This document shows, in pieces, positions 42,105 through 52,655 of a DNA stretch of 64,000 bases (positions are counted from its first letter, which is position 1; each line of letters begins with the position of its first letter). This DNA comes from Allosediminivita pacifica. Lineage in GTDB: Bacteria; Pseudomonadota; Alphaproteobacteria; Rhodobacterales; Rhodobacteraceae. The notes beneath the pieces are model-generated. The model ran no database searches and had not been told where the DNA came from. It saw only the letters and a program-made list of their open reading frames with translations. The position numbers were made by a program, and so were the translations under genes. The DNA is taken from contig NZ_QBKN01000011.1 in assembly GCF_003054175.1 (NCBI RefSeq), forward strand, positions 62,001 through 126,000, in the 5' to 3' direction.

Positions 42105-43112
42105 CTACCTTCCCGCCGAAGGGGCCGCGTGGACATCCTGCAAAAGCATGTCCAGTCCCGGCTCCGGGCTTTGCCGGGCGAACTCTGCGGCCTCGTTCAC
42201 GACGGCCTTGATGTCCCGGTCGATCAGCTTGAGGTCCTCTTCGTCGGCATGGCCGCCCGCAAGCAACCTGTCACGCACGAGTTCGATGGCATCGCGCTCT
42301 TCCTTGACCCGAGTCATTTCCTCGCGCGTGCGGTACTTGGCCGGATCCGACATGGAATGCCCGCGATACCGGTAGGTTCGGGCCTCGAGGATGCTGGGAC
42401 CGCGACCGGCGCGGCAGCGCGCCACTGCCTTGCGACCGGCCTTGCGCACGGCCAGCACGTCCATCCCGTCGACCACCTCGCCGGGAATGCCGAAGCTCTC
42501 GCCGCGCGTGCAGAGATCTGGCGGCGGCACGTCCGAGACCTTCCGCGGCGTGGTGTCGTACTGGTTGTTCTCGATCACGAAGACCACTGGCAGCGACCAG
42601 CGCGCGGCCATGTTGAAACTCTCGTAGACCTGCCCCTGGCTCGCCGCGCCATCGCCGAAATAGCAGAATGTGACGCGGTCGGTCCCGCGATAGCGGTCGG
42701 CAAAAGACAGCCCCGCACCGATGGGCACCTGCGCGCCCACGATCCCGTGGCCGCCGTAGAACTGATGCTCGCTGCTGAACATGTGCATCGAGCCGCCCTT
42801 GCCGCCCGAATAGCCGTCCTCGCGTCCGGTCATCTCGGCCAGGATCCGCTTTGGGTCCATGCCGCAGGCCAGCATGAGCCCGTGGCTGCGGTAGGATGTG
42901 ATGCGACGATCGCCGGGCTCGGCCACGGATTCCAGCCCGACCGCCACGGCCTCCTGCCCGATGTAGAGATGGCAGTAGCCGCCGATCAGGCCCATGCCGT
43001 AAAGCTGCCCGGCCTTCTCCTCGAACCGCCGGATCAGAAGCATGTCGCGGTAGAGCTGCGTCAGGGTCTCGCCGGATGGCTCCGATCCGGCGTCGGTCTT
43101 GCGGGCGGCCAT
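42105..43112 (-). CDS. pdhA: Pyruvate dehydrogenase E1 alpha subunit
   Basis: A 335-residue thiamine diphosphate-binding subunit. Visible motifs: [29 protein letters not shown] (in parts), [18 protein letters not shown] with the TPP-Mg binding GDG, and [19 protein letters not shown] with the phosphorylation-loop-like region. It decarboxylates pyruvate together with E1-beta. The ATG at 43112 is preferred to the one at 43118 because GAAGGA then has normal spacing. It is the first gene of the operon. Confidence 0.94.
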   Translation of the reverse strand: MAARKTDAGSEPSGETLTQLYRDMLLIRRFEEKAGQLYGMGLIGGYCHLYIGQEAVAVGLESVAEPGDRRITSYRSHGLMLACGMDPKRILAEMTGREDGYSGGKGGSMHMFSSEHQFYGGHGIVGAQVPIGAGLSFADRYRGTDRVTFCYFGDGAASQGQVYESFNMAARWSLPVVFVIENNQYDTTPRKVSDVPPPDLCTRGESFGIPGEVVDGMDVLAVRKAGRKAVARCRAGRGPSILEARTYRYRGHSMSDPAKYRTREEMTRVKEERDAIELVRDRLLAGGHADEEDLKLIDRDIKAVVNEAAEFARQSPEPGLDMLLQDVHAAPSAGR

Positions 43113-43262
43113 GGTCATCCTTCGGGAAGATGGTTTAAGGCTGAACGGTCAGGCGAGAGTAGCGCCGGGCAGGGAAGGGGTAAAGGGAAGCCGTGGCGCG
43201 CAACCTGCAAGGCGCGCGGGGCGTTCCGACTAGAGATGACAGGATGCGAAAGGGGCGCTTCG

Positions 43263-43471
43263 ATGGCCGAGATCACCGCCAAGCTGACCGACGAACTCAA
43301 GGCCTGGGTCGACGCCCAGGTGGGCACCGTTATATGGACGCCAGCGACTACATCCGGGATCTGATCCGGCACGATCAGGACCGCCAGAGCGCCGCCGGTG
43401 AGGCCATGGAGCCTTTCGAGGACGCGCTTGGCGACTACCTCGAGCCGCCCTTCGGGTCTGGCCGCTACTAG
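43263..43471 (+). pseudogene. ParD-like antitoxin, frameshifted, no toxin partner
   Basis: From the ATG at 43263 (behind AGGGG) the frame reads MAEITAKLTDELKAWVDAQV, typical of ParD ribbon-helix-helix antitoxins. At about 43328 the similarity jumps to another frame, which continues RYMDASDYIRDLIRHDQDR and ends GSGRY at 43471. Adding one C in the CC run at 43327-43328 would restore a single frame of about 70 residues. No ParE toxin follows, as the next gene is on the other strand. The cause may be mutation or sequencing error. Confidence 0.72.
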
Positions 43472-43473
43472 GC

Positions 43474-43776
43474 TCAGCGCACCACGATTTCGTCGGAGCG
43501 GATGTAGCCCAAGACGTCGCGGGCCTGCTGGTCCAGCAGGTCGATGTCGAGGAACTCGTCCGACAGGCGCCGGGTCAGGTTCTCGAAGCGGGAGACATCC
43601 TTTTCAAGCACCGCCAGTTCCGCGTCGAGCTGGTGTTGCTCGCCGAGGATCTCGGCGCGCCGGAAAATGCCGAAATCGCCCTGCACCGCGGCAAAGACGA
43701 AATACGCCGCCAGTCCGGAAGCGAGCGTGAAGTAGATCAGGACCCCGAGTGCGGGGCGGCTGCGTCGGCTTGTCAT
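43474..43776 (-). CDS. Septum formation initiator protein FtsB/DivIC-like
   Basis: A 100-residue bitopic membrane protein: short cytoplasmic start, a membrane segment (ALGVLIYFTLASGLAAYFVF), then a periplasmic coiled coil (LGEQHQLDAELAVLEKDVSRFENL) and a C-terminal globular stub. This is the FtsB/DivIC layout, which links FtsL and FtsQ in the divisome. The gene often lies beside pdhA in alphaproteobacteria, as here. Confidence 0.88.
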   Translation of the reverse strand: MTSRRSRPALGVLIYFTLASGLAAYFVFAAVQGDFGIFRRAEILGEQHQLDAELAVLEKDVSRFENLTRRLSDEFLDIDLLDQQARDVLGYIRSDEIVVR

Positions 43777-43947
43777 GGGGCTGTGGTCACTGCTGCCTCT
43801 GCCTGCACCTCTTGCGGGTGCACGTCCCGAGGATGCCACAGTCCGAAACGAAAGGGAATCCCGCAATCTTCCTTTTCGCATCCTGCTGCGTGAAGGGGCG
43901 CCCGGGCAATCTGCATCTCGACGCGGCATATCGGAACGCGCATTCAT

Positions 43948-44970
43948 ATGCACATGATGCGCCGCCTGACCTGCCTGATCATCCTCGTCGCGCTTGCCGG
44001 ATGTACCCCGCGCGGCACGTTGCAGTACGCCGGCATTCTTTCCGTGCCCGGACAGTCGATCCGGCCGGTCTTTGTGGCCACCGACCGTCAGCCCGCACCC
44101 AGGGGCAACGACCCCCTCGCGCGGCAGCGCTTCGGGGCGGTGCGGGATGCACGGCTGCACTACGCGCGTCTCGACGTGAGCATTCCGCCGGACCACCGCG
44201 AGGGCCGCATCGAATGGCCTGACAAGACCGAAGCCGACCCGGCACGGCATTTCACCGTGGCGGATTCAGAACTCTACAGCGACCCGGCCCCATGGCTCGC
44301 CGCGATCGACGATCGGCAGCCACCCGGCGGCGAGGATGTCGTGCTCTTCGTCCCCGGCTACAACACCACGCACGCGAGGGCCGTCTACCGCACCGCCCAG
44401 ATCGCCGAGGACTTCGATGCACCTCAGCCGATCATCGCCTACTCCTGGCCCTCTGCCGGGATGCCGGGGCGCTACGTCTACGACCGCGACAGCGTGATCT
44501 TCGCGCGTGACGGGCTCGAACAGCTTCTCGGAGACCTCACGCGCGGCGGCGACCGGACGGTCACGATCGTGGCGCATTCCATGGGCAGCCAGCTTGTGAT
44601 GGAGACGCTGCGCCAGATCTCCATCGCGGGCGACCGGCAGACGCTGTCGCAGGTCTCGGCCGTGGCGCTGCTGTCCCCGGACATCGACGAGGATGTCTTC
44701 CTCGCCCAGGCGCGGCGGATCGATCCCTTTCCGCAGCCCTTCGTGCTGATGGTTTCCGCGCGGGACAGGGTCCTGGAACTGGCCGCCTGGCTTGTCGGCC
44801 GTCCGTCGCGGCTCGGATCCATCGAAGACCCGGGCCGGCTCGCGGGGCTGCCCGTCACGGTGGTCGACCTGACGGGCTTGGGCGAGGGCGGTCTGCCTGG
44901 CGGGCACAGCACCGCCTTCACGGCACCCGCCGCCATCGCCCTCATCCGCGACATGGCGCCCATCGACTGA
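43948..44970 (+). CDS. Alpha/beta-hydrolase lipoprotein (DUF900-like)
   Basis: A 340-residue protein with a lipobox LVALAGC at about residues 13-19, so likely outer or inner membrane-anchored. The hydrolase domain has LFVPGYNTTHARAVYRTAQ, AYSWPSAGMPGRYVYDRDS, the nucleophile elbow VAHSMGSQLVMETL and a late GHSTAF His. This order is that of DUF900 (esterase/lipase-like). Substrate unknown. It starts at the first of three nearby ATGs. It converges with pgk with a 16-base gap. Confidence 0.85.
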   Translation: MHMMRRLTCLIILVALAGCTPRGTLQYAGILSVPGQSIRPVFVATDRQPAPRGNDPLARQRFGAVRDARLHYARLDVSIPPDHREGRIEWPDKTEADPARHFTVADSELYSDPAPWLAAIDDRQPPGGEDVVLFVPGYNTTHARAVYRTAQIAEDFDAPQPIIAYSWPSAGMPGRYVYDRDSVIFARDGLEQLLGDLTRGGDRTVTIVAHSMGSQLVMETLRQISIAGDRQTLSQVSAVALLSPDIDEDVFLAQARRIDPFPQPFVLMVSARDRVLELAAWLVGRPSRLGSIEDPGRLAGLPVTVVDLTGLGEGGLPGGHSTAFTAPAAIALIRDMAPID

Positions 44971-44986
44971 CGGGCGCCAGATGCGC

Positions 44987-46174
44987 TCAGCCGAGCGCTG
45001 CAACCCCCGGCAGCGTCTTGCCTTCCATCCATTCGAGGAAAGCACCGCCCGCGGTCGAAATGTAGCTGAAGCCCTCGGCGGCACCCGCCTTGTTCAACGC
45101 CGACACCGTGTCGCCGCCCCCGGCGACCGAGACGAGCTTGCCCTCGTTGGTGAGTTCCGCGGCATAGGCCGCCGCCGCGTTGGTTGCGGCGTCGAAGGGC
45201 TTGATCTCGAAGGCACCGAGCGGGCCGTTCCAGATCAGCGTATTTGCGCGGGCGATGGCTTCCTTCACGTGGGCCACGCTGTCGGGCCCGGCGTCGAGGA
45301 TCATGGCGTCGGCGGGGACATCCTCGATCTTCACGACCTCGCTCTCGGCGCCGGCCTTGAATTCACGGGCGACCACCACGTCACGGGGCAGCAGCAGCTC
45401 GCAGCCGGTCTCCACGGCCTTCTCGGCCACTTTGAGTGCGGTATCGACCATGTCGTGCTCGCACAGCGACTTGCCCACGTCCACGCCGCGCGCGGCAAGG
45501 AAGGTATTGGCCATGCCGCCGCCGATTACGAGGATGTCCACCTTCTCGATGAGGTTCGACAGCAGGTCCAGCTTGGTCGACACCTTCGCGCCGCCCACCA
45601 CGGCCAGAACCGGCCGCTCGGGGTTGCTCAGCGCGCCTTCCAGCGCCTCGAGCTCGGCCTGCATCAGGCGACCCGCACAGCAGGGCAGCAGCCGCGCCAG
45701 CGCCTCGGTCGAGGCATGGGCGCGGTGCGCCGCCGAAAAGGCGTCGTTGCAGTAGATGTCGCCGAGCTTCGCCATTTCCTTGGCAAAGCCTTCGTCGTTC
45801 TTTTCCTCTTCGGCGTGGAAGCGCGTGTTTTCCAGCAGGGCTACCTGGCCGTCCGTCAGCCCGTCGACCACGGTCTGCGCGGCGGGGCCGACGCAATCCG
45901 AGGCAAAGACCACCTCGACACCCAGCACCGATTCCAGCGCCGGGATCAGCGGCTGCAGGCTCATGTCGTCGCGCCGCTCGCCCTTGGGGCGGCCGAAGTG
46001 GGCCAGCAGCACGGGCTTGCCGCCCTTGTCGAGGATGTTCTGCACCGTCGCGGCGATCCGTTCGATCCGCGTGGCATCGGTTACCTTGCCGTCCTCGACC
46101 GGCACGTTGATGTCCACCCGGCAGAGCACGCGCTTGCCGCGCAATTCCATCTGGTCCAGCGTCTTCCAGGCCAT
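44987..46174 (-). CDS. pgk: Phosphoglycerate kinase
   Basis: A 395-residue monomeric kinase that transfers phosphate from 1,3-bisphosphoglycerate to ADP. Motifs: [58 protein letters not shown], and [16 protein letters not shown] with the nucleotide-binding Gly-rich loop. GGAGG sits 6 bases upstream of the ATG at 46174. A second glycolytic gene, tpiA, is at 4373-5116. Confidence 0.96.
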   Translation of the reverse strand: MAWKTLDQMELRGKRVLCRVDINVPVEDGKVTDATRIERIAATVQNILDKGGKPVLLAHFGRPKGERRDDMSLQPLIPALESVLGVEVVFASDCVGPAAQTVVDGLTDGQVALLENTRFHAEEEKNDEGFAKEMAKLGDIYCNDAFSAAHRAHASTEALARLLPCCAGRLMQAELEALEGALSNPERPVLAVVGGAKVSTKLDLLSNLIEKVDILVIGGGMANTFLAARGVDVGKSLCEHDMVDTALKVAEKAVETGCELLLPRDVVVAREFKAGAESEVVKIEDVPADAMILDAGPDSVAHVKEAIARANTLIWNGPLGAFEIKPFDAATNAAAAYAAELTNEGKLVSVAGGGDTVSALNKAGAAEGFSYISTAGGAFLEWMEGKTLPGVAALG

Positions 46175-46295
46175 AAGCCACCTCCACACTCGTCAGTTGC
46201 CCTGTCTGTGCCGCCTGAGCGCGGCGGCGTCAACGCCGTCTTGCCGTGCGGGTGGCCGCGGTTTAGGTGTCCTGCCCATGAAATTGGAGGACCAG

Positions 46296-46797
46296 ATGGC
46301 CCAGATCGACGATCCCGAGAACACCATCGTGATGGAGCTGCCTGCCGGCACCGTCACCATCGCGCTCCTGCCCGACGTGGCACCCAAGCACGTGGAACGC
46401 ATGAAGACCCTGGCCCGCGCCGGCGCCTATGACGGCGTGGTCTTTCACCGCGTGATCGAGGGCTTCATGGCCCAGACCGGCGATGTGGAGCACGGCAAGT
46501 CCGACGCCGACAACTTCAACATGCGCCGCGCCGGCACCGGCGGTTCGGACATGCCTGACCTGCCGGCGGAATTTTCGAAGCTGCCGCACGACCGTGGCAC
46601 GATCGGCGCCGCGCGCTCGCAGAACCCGAACTCGGCGAACTCGCAGTTCTTCATCAACTTCAAGGACAACCACTTCCTCAACGGCCAGTACACCGTCTAC
46701 GGTCGCGTGATCGAGGGGATGGAACACGTCGACGCCATCACCCGCGGCGAGCCGCCCGCGAACCCCGACACCATGGTCAGCGTCAAGGTGGCCGCCG

Positions 46798-46805
<8 letters not shown>
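46296..46805 (+). CDS. Peptidyl-prolyl cis-trans isomerase, cytoplasmic cyclophilin
   Basis: A 169-residue cyclophilin without signal peptide: YDGVVFHRVIEGFMAQTGD, GTGGSDMPDLPAEF, RSQNPNSANSQFFINF and NGQYTVYGRVIEGM, with the active Arg and Phe in place. GGAGG precedes the ATG at 46296; an ATG at 46278 is an alternative. It overlaps by 8 bases with a second, exported cyclophilin gene, so both are probably translated together. Confidence 0.93.
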
Positions 46806-47355
<550 letters not shown>

Positions 47356-47358
47356 TCC

Positions 47359-48249
47359 TCAGGCGGCGCCCCCGGGCGCCGTCTCCAGGCCCAGCATGTC
47401 GCGGATCTGCGCAGGCGTGCACCCCTCGGCGCGGAAGGTGGCAATGGCACGGTCGTTGTCGCGCTTGGCCAGCCGCCGCCCGGCTTCGTCCCGCACCAGC
47501 CTGTGATGATGGTAACGCGGCACCAGATAGCCCAGCAGATGCTGAAGCAGCACGTGGATCTGCGTTGCCTCGAACAGATCCTGCCCTCGCACGACATCAC
47601 TGATTTCCTGCTGCGCGTCATCGACAACGACCGACAGGTGGTACGACCCTGGGAAATCCCGGCGCGACAGCACCACGTCGCCGACCCCCTCGATCAGCGC
47701 CTCGGGCGAGACCTCGATCAGCCCGCTCTCGCCATCCGGGCCGGCTCCCACTTCAAAGAAATTGATATCCTTTCCAACGACATCGAGCGCTCTCCTCATG
47801 TCGATCCTCAGCGCCTCATCTCGCGGCATCTGCCCTCTGGGCGGCGTCTCGGGTCGGCAGGTCCCGGGATAGACCAGCCCGTCCGGCCCCACCGCCGGTT
47901 CGCCCCCTTCCTGCGGGGCCGAAGCCGCCGCAACGATATCGCGCCGCCGGCAGGAGCAGGGATAGAGCAGCCCACGCGCCCAGAGATCCTCCAGCGCCGC
48001 CATGTAGGCGTCCGTATGGTCCGACTGCCGCCGGACCGGCTCCGGCCAGTCGAGCCCCAGCCAGTGCAGGTCCTCGTAGATCTGCGCCTCCCATTGCGCG
48101 CGCGCGCGCGTTCGGTCGATATCCTCGATGCGCAGCAGGAAGGTCCCGCCCGCCTCCCGCGCGAGGTCGAACGCCGTCAGCGCCGAAAACGCATGACCAA
48201 GGTGAAGCGGCCCGGTCGGCGACGGGGCAAACCGGGTCCGGAAATTCAC
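47359..48249 (-). CDS. gluQ: Glutamyl-Q tRNA(Asp) synthetase
   Basis: A 296-residue truncated glutamyl-tRNA synthetase without the anticodon-binding half. The HIGH-type motif is APSPTGPLHLGHAFSA, zinc ligands are in YPCSCRRRDI and YPGTCRPE, and the KMSKS-type motif is RLAKRDND. GluQ glutamylates queuosine at position 34 of tRNA-Asp, two copies of which are encoded at 14025-14213. It overlaps the downstream end of a methyltransferase gene by 4 bases. Confidence 0.92.
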   Translation of the reverse strand: MNFRTRFAPSPTGPLHLGHAFSALTAFDLAREAGGTFLLRIEDIDRTRARAQWEAQIYEDLHWLGLDWPEPVRRQSDHTDAYMAALEDLWARGLLYPCSCRRRDIVAAASAPQEGGEPAVGPDGLVYPGTCRPETPPRGQMPRDEALRIDMRRALDVVGKDINFFEVGAGPDGESGLIEVSPEALIEGVGDVVLSRRDFPGSYHLSVVVDDAQQEISDVVRGQDLFEATQIHVLLQHLLGYLVPRYHHHRLVRDEAGRRLAKRDNDRAIATFRAEGCTPAQIRDMLGLETAPGGAA

Positions 48250-48851
48250 GTCTTTTCGAGAACGTAAACGGTCGCGCCGATACCTTCGGCGGGCAGGTGG
48301 GGCCCATGCTCGCGGAACAGCTCCCGCACCACGCCGTCATCGATGTAGCGCTGCACGTGCGCCGCGTAGGCAGGGTCCTCAAGCGTATGATCATTGAACG
48401 AAAAGACGGTCTTCGCGCCCGGGATCAACGCCGCGATGATCTCGTCCAGCAGCGATAATGGCGCAGCGCCACTGCCCACCACGCCGATGGCCGCGATGGC
48501 GGCATAACCGGCGGGCAGCGGGGCGTTCGTATCCATGACCTCGACGTTGCGATAGACGCCCTTGGCCTTCGCCTCCGCGAGCATCTCGGCCGATGGGTCG
48601 AGCCCGTCGATGGTCGTGAAGCCCTCTGCCTTCAGCGCCTCACCGGAAAGCCCGGTGCCGCAGCCGAGATCGAGCACGGGCATGCCGAAATCCGTGGCCA
48701 CCTGGTGCAGTGCCTTGGCGCAGCGTGCCGGCGTGGCGTAGCCCGAAGACGTCAATTCAGCGTCGTAAGACTTTGACCACTCCGCATAAATATTCTGTTT
48801 CGCCTCCTGATCGGGGGCGTCGTAGATCTTGTCCAGATATGTATCTTGCAT
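48246..48851 (-). CDS. Class I SAM-dependent methyltransferase
   Basis: A 201-residue methyltransferase: IYAEWSKSYDAELTSSGYAT at the N-terminus, motif I VLDLGCGTGLSGEALKAEG, then IDGLDPSAEMLAEAKAKGVY. It resembles UbiE/Williams-Beuren-type small methyltransferases; the substrate is unknown. Its stop overlaps the gluQ start by 4 bases, a coupling which may only be operon structure. Confidence 0.82.
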   Translation of the reverse strand: MQDTYLDKIYDAPDQEAKQNIYAEWSKSYDAELTSSGYATPARCAKALHQVATDFGMPVLDLGCGTGLSGEALKAEGFTTIDGLDPSAEMLAEAKAKGVYRNVEVMDTNAPLPAGYAAIAAIGVVGSGAAPLSLLDEIIAALIPGAKTVFSFNDHTLEDPAYAAHVQRYIDDGVVRELFREHGPHLPAEGIGATVYVLEKT

Positions 48852-48865
48852 GACCGCAGTATAGC

Positions 48866-50230
48866 TTACTCGGCGGCCCGAAGGTCAAGGCCCTGCGCCG
48901 TCAGCCACTCCTGCCAAGCCTCCTTGGCGCGATCCGTGTAGCCCTTGTAGCGCTCGCGGCGCCCCTTGCGGCCCCCGCGCAGCCCCTCGAGCGGTCGGAA
49001 CAACCCGAAGTTCACGTTCATCGGTTGGAAGGTCTTCGCCTCGGCGCCGCCGGTGATGTGGTGGATCAGTGCCCCGTGGGCCGTGTCCTGCGGCACTGTC
49101 GGCATGGTCCGTCCCAGGATCTCGGCCGCGGCCATGCGCCCGGCCACAAGCCCCATGGCGGCGGATTCGACGTAGCCCTCGACGCCGGTCACCTGACCCG
49201 CAAAACGGATGTTCGGCTTCGACCGCAGGCGCATCCGATCATCGAGAAGCGTCGGCGAATTCAGGAAAGTGTTCCGGTGGATGCCGCCAAGCCGCGCAAA
49301 ACTCGCGTCATGAAGCCCCGGAATCATCGAGAAAACAGCCTTCTGCGCGCCGTACTTCATCTTCGTCTGGAAGCCGACGATATTGTAGAGCGTACCCAGC
49401 TCGTTATCCCGGCGCAGCTGAACCACGGCATAGGGCTTGGTTTCGGGATCGTGTGGATTGGTCAGCCCGACAGGCTTCATGGGGCCGTGCCGCAGCGTTT
49501 CGCGGCCGCGCTCGGCCATGACCTCGATGGGCAGGCAGCCGTCGAAATAGCCTGCGGTCTCGCCCTCGTGGAACTCCGTCTTGTCGGCGGCCAGCAGTGC
49601 GTCGATGAAGGCCTCGTACTGGTCCTTCGTCATCGGGCAGTTGATATAGGCCTTCTGCTCTTCCTCGGTCTCGCCCTTGTCGTAGCGCGATTGCCGCCAG
49701 GCCACGTCCATGTCGATGCTCTCGGCATAGACGATAGGCGCGATGGCGTCGAAAAAGGCCAGCCTGTCGGTCCCGGTCTCGGCCTGGATCGCCCGGCCAA
49801 GGCCTTCCGACGTCAGCGGCCCTGTCGCGAAGATCCAGTGCCCTTCACCGGACAGCTCGGAAACTTCGTCGTGCGAAACCCGGATGTTGGGATGCGCAGT
49901 GATCGCGGCAGTCACCGTCTCGGCAAAGGCCTCGCGGTCGACCGCCAGAGCGCCGCCGGCAGGCAGCCGATGGGCGTAGGCGCTGTTCATGATCAGGCCG
50001 CCGGCCTGCTTCATCTCCCAGTGCAGAAGCCCCACGGCATTCTGTTCGTCATCGTCCGATCGGAACGAGTTAGAACAGACCATTTCCCCAAGATTTCCAG
50101 TATGATGCGCAAAGGTCTTCACTTCTGGTCGCATCTCGTGCAGCACGACCTGCACACCTGCTTCCGCGGCCTGAAAGGCCGCCTCGGAACCGGCCATTCC
50201 GCCGCCGACAATATGTAGCTCATCCGTCAT
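48866..50230 (-). CDS. trmFO: tRNA (uracil-54-C5)-methyltransferase, folate-dependent TrmFO
   Basis: A 454-residue flavoprotein. The FAD-binding N-terminus reads [40 protein letters not shown] and [19 protein letters not shown] are typical of Trm[20 protein letters not shown] is near the C-terminus. It makes ribothymidine-54 in tRNAs using methylene-tetrahydrofolate. The ATG at 50230 is used; one at 50239 would add three residues. Confidence 0.94.
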   Translation of the reverse strand: MTDELHIVGGGMAGSEAAFQAAEAGVQVVLHEMRPEVKTFAHHTGNLGEMVCSNSFRSDDDEQNAVGLLHWEMKQAGGLIMNSAYAHRLPAGGALAVDREAFAETVTAAITAHPNIRVSHDEVSELSGEGHWIFATGPLTSEGLGRAIQAETGTDRLAFFDAIAPIVYAESIDMDVAWRQSRYDKGETEEEQKAYINCPMTKDQYEAFIDALLAADKTEFHEGETAGYFDGCLPIEVMAERGRETLRHGPMKPVGLTNPHDPETKPYAVVQLRRDNELGTLYNIVGFQTKMKYGAQKAVFSMIPGLHDASFARLGGIHRNTFLNSPTLLDDRMRLRSKPNIRFAGQVTGVEGYVESAAMGLVAGRMAAAEILGRTMPTVPQDTAHGALIHHITGGAEAKTFQPMNVNFGLFRPLEGLRGGRKGRRERYKGYTDRAKEAWQEWLTAQGLDLRAAE

Positions 50231-50357
50231 GGGTGGCATTTAGCGATGGGCGACCGCGCTGCCAAGGGGCCTCGTCTTGCACGGGGTCGCACCGTCACGC
50301 TTGCCAGGCGATCGTCAGCCGTCACTTTGGGGCAAAAGCCAGGAGACAGGGGAAACC

Positions 50358-50780
50358 ATGCTGAAATTTACGCTCAAGGAGATGCAGAGCTACCTGCCGG
50401 AGGTCTTTCCGCAGGTGCGGGGCATGTTCGCCATCGACCGCATGGACGAGGAGCTGCTGGTCATGCGCCTCGTGGCCGATGATCGGCACCTGCGCCCGGG
50501 CGGAACGGTCTCGGGGCCGGCCATGTTCGGCCTCGCCGACATCAGCGCCTATGTCGCGACCATGGCCCGGATCGGACCCGAGGCACTGACCGTCACCACG
50601 CATTGCTCGATCGACTTCATGCGCAAGCCGGCTTCGGGCGCCGACGTGCTGGCGCATGCGCGCGTACTCAAGCTTGGCAGATCACTCAGCGTCACCGACG
50701 TGCTGCTCTACAGCGAGGGCACGGAGGATCCCGTCGCCCATGCCTCGCTCACCTACGCGATCCCGCCCGCAAAGGGCTGA
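50358..50780 (+). CDS. PaaI-family hotdog thioesterase
   Basis: A 140-residue hotdog-fold protein: RHLRPGGTVSGPAMFGLADISAYVAT with the usual catalytic region, and TTHCSIDFMRKPASGADVLAHARVLKLGRSL (in parts). It probably hydrolyses acyl-CoA thioesters of unknown chain type. AGGAGACAGGGG precedes the ATG. A REP-like hairpin follows its stop directly. Confidence 0.85.
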   Translation: MLKFTLKEMQSYLPEVFPQVRGMFAIDRMDEELLVMRLVADDRHLRPGGTVSGPAMFGLADISAYVATMARIGPEALTVTTHCSIDFMRKPASGADVLAHARVLKLGRSLSVTDVLLYSEGTEDPVAHASLTYAIPPAKG

Positions 50781-50783
50781 CCA

Positions 50784-50842
50784 GCCGCTTCTTCTCGGAA
50801 AAAATATCCCGGGGAGCGCGAGGGGCAGCGCCCCTCGTTTCC
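50784..50842. repeat. REP-like dispersed repeat, copy 2
   Basis: GCCGCTTCTTCTCGGAAAAA, ATATCCCGGGGAGC and the hairpin GCGAGGGGC-AGC-GCCCCTCG repeat the element at 4306-4363 with a handful of changes, most in the loop and the A-tract. It begins 4 bases after the thioesterase stop. Confidence 0.75.
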
Positions 50843-50861
50843 TCCGCACGGCCAAATCCCT

Positions 50862-51722
50862 TCAGGGCATGAGTTTCGCGACATAGCCGGGGAGGGCGAA
50901 GGCGGCCTTGTGAACCTCGGGCGTGTAGTATTCTGGCGCCAACGCGCTGTTGTCGAACCGTTGTTGCAGCTCCGACAGCGCCACGTCGCGCGCGGCGCTG
51001 TCGGTACCCCAGCCAAAGGCCATCGGCCCGCCCGCATAGGTTGGCACCGTGGCGAGGTAGCAGGTCGCGTCGGAGAAGAGCGCCTTGAAGGCCCGCATGG
51101 TGTTGGTCAGTTCCTCGCCCTGCAGGAAGGGTACGCCGTTCTGGGTGACAAGGATGCCGCCCTCGGACAGCGCGCGTTTCGCGTGTCCATAGAAGGTGTC
51201 GGTGAACAGCACCTCGCCCGGGCCGACAGGATCGGTGGAATCGACGATGATCACGTCGAAGCCGCCTTCCGTCTCGCGGATGAACTGCGCGCCGTCCGCG
51301 ATCACCAGGTTCAGCCGTGCATCATCAAAGGCCCCCTGGCTCAACTTCGGAAGGTATTCCTTCGAGAACTCCACCACGCCCGCGTCGATCTCAACCATCG
51401 TCACATGCTCGACGGATGCGTGTTTCAGCACCTCGCGCGCCATGCCGCCGTCGCCACCGCCGATGATGCAGACCCGCTTGGCGGCGCCATGGGCCAGGAT
51501 CGGCACATGCGTCAGCATCTCGTGGTAGATGAAGTTGTCGCCCTCGGTCGTTTGGACCACGTCGTCGAGCGTCAGGACGCGCCCGAAGGTGCCATTCTCG
51601 AAGACACGCAGGCGCTGGTGCTCGGTTTCGCTGTCATAGAGCACGCGGCTCTCGCGCAGGGCCTGGGCGTGGTGATCGTGCAGCTTCTCGACGGTCCAGC
51701 CGTCGACCTTGAGATCGGACAT
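50862..51722 (-). CDS. speE: Polyamine aminopropyltransferase (spermidine synthase)
   Basis: A 286-residue aminopropyltransferase: IYHEMLTHVPILAHGAAKRV, the SAM-type motif CIIGGGDGGMAREVLKH, VTMVEIDAGVVEFSKEYLP, and DVIIVDSTDPVGPGEVLFT with the catalytic Asp. It moves the aminopropyl group of decarboxylated SAM to putrescine. SpeD, which makes the donor, is encoded just upstream; a terminator separates the two. Confidence 0.93.
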   Translation of the reverse strand: MSDLKVDGWTVEKLHDHHAQALRESRVLYDSETEHQRLRVFENGTFGRVLTLDDVVQTTEGDNFIYHEMLTHVPILAHGAAKRVCIIGGGDGGMAREVLKHASVEHVTMVEIDAGVVEFSKEYLPKLSQGAFDDARLNLVIADGAQFIRETEGGFDVIIVDSTDPVGPGEVLFTDTFYGHAKRALSEGGILVTQNGVPFLQGEELTNTMRAFKALFSDATCYLATVPTYAGGPMAFGWGTDSAARDVALSELQQRFDNSALAPEYYTPEVHKAAFALPGYVAKLMP

Positions 51723-51803
51723 GGGGCGGCTCCTTCCGGGGATCTGGGGCAGGTCATGGCAAAGCACGGCGGGCCTGTCTACCGAAGGCGCAGCCGCGGC
51801 AGC

Positions 51804-51829
51804 AAAAAGCCGCCCCGAAAGGCGGCTTT
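51804..51829 (-). terminator. Intrinsic terminator between speD and speE
   Basis: AAAGCCGCC at 51806-51814 pairs with GGCGGCTTT at 51821-51829 over a 6-base loop. Read on the minus strand the stem is followed by a T-run (the A-tract at 51804-51808). It lies 24 bases after the speD stop, so speE must have its own promoter or depend on readthrough. Confidence 0.78.
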
Positions 51830-51853
51830 GCATGATTTCATGAAAGGCGTGGC

Positions 51854-52372
51854 TCAGGCGGCAATGCCGGCCTCTTCCACCACACCTTCACCCCGCTTGA
51901 GCTCCTTCACGCGGACGTCGGCAGTGCCGAAGGCGCGCGACAGGACGTCGACGGCGCGCCAGGGGCGGGCATCGCCGCACATGAACACGTCGAAGGCGCC
52001 GTAACCGATCTCGGGCCACGTGTGCACCGAGATGTGGCTTTCGGCCAGCACGGCCACGCCGCTCACGCCTTGGGGCGAGAACTTGTGCGTGTGGATGTGC
52101 AGCAGCGTCGCGCCACAGTCGTCCACGCAGTCGCGGAAAGCCTGCTGGATGCGCGCCTCGTCGTCGAGCCCGTGGCCGTTCACTACCTCGATAATGAGAT
52201 GCGTGCCGGCAAAGACCGTCTCGCCATCACGGATGAAGTGATCGTCACGCGACTCGTCGAAGACGTCACGGCGCATGGTGTCGATTGCGGGGGTGTCTCC
52301 CCGGGTGAATTCTTCCTCTTGGGCGCCTGTCTCCAGACCGTACCCCAGTTGGAAGAGGTTGGCGTCTTTCAT
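51854..52372 (-). CDS. speD: S-adenosylmethionine decarboxylase proenzyme
   Basis: A 172-residue pyruvoyl enzyme precursor. Self-cleavage is expected before the Ser in AESHISVHTWPE, which then becomes the pyruvoyl group; FMCGDARPW follows. The N-terminal ~45 residues extend beyond the minimal class 1B enzyme. It supplies decarboxylated SAM for speE. AGGGGAGC precedes the ATG 52372. Confidence 0.92.
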   Translation of the reverse strand: MKDANLFQLGYGLETGAQEEEFTRGDTPAIDTMRRDVFDESRDDHFIRDGETVFAGTHLIIEVVNGHGLDDEARIQQAFRDCVDDCGATLLHIHTHKFSPQGVSGVAVLAESHISVHTWPEIGYGAFDVFMCGDARPWRAVDVLSRAFGTADVRVKELKRGEGVVEEAGIAA

Positions 52373-52600
52373 GGCGCTCCCCTTCTGACCAGTAGTTCGT
52401 TCCAGTCGGTTCCTTAGCGCCCCCCGAGGATGCTTCACCTGGGTTGGGATCGGTTCCGAAAGTGAGGCCCACCTACGAATGGACCCCGAGTCGTTCAAGG
52501 ATTTTCTGCATGTGCGAGGCAGATTTTTTGCTCACCCGGCAACGACGTGCCGAAATCGCGTTTTTTAGCGTGCCAATAGGGGCTTGTCGGGCTTTCGGAC

Positions 52601-52630
52601 AAAAAAAGGGCGTGGGATGGACCCACGCCC
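52601..52630 (-). terminator. Intrinsic terminator after the DUF1127 gene
   Basis: GGGCGTGGG at 52608-52616 pairs with CCCACGCCC at 52622-52630 over an ATGGA loop. On the minus strand seven T residues follow (A-tract 52601-52607). It lies 26 bases beyond the DUF1127 stop. The rest of 52373-52600 is speD leader with no gene that I can support. Confidence 0.85.
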
Positions 52631-52655
52631 ATAAGGTTTCCGGCGGGCCCAGGGA

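Noticed and set aside
52373-52600. 12-codon frame (52473-52511, MQKILERLGVHS) as an upstream ORF of speD
   Set aside because: No ribosome binding site, and frames of this length occur by chance.
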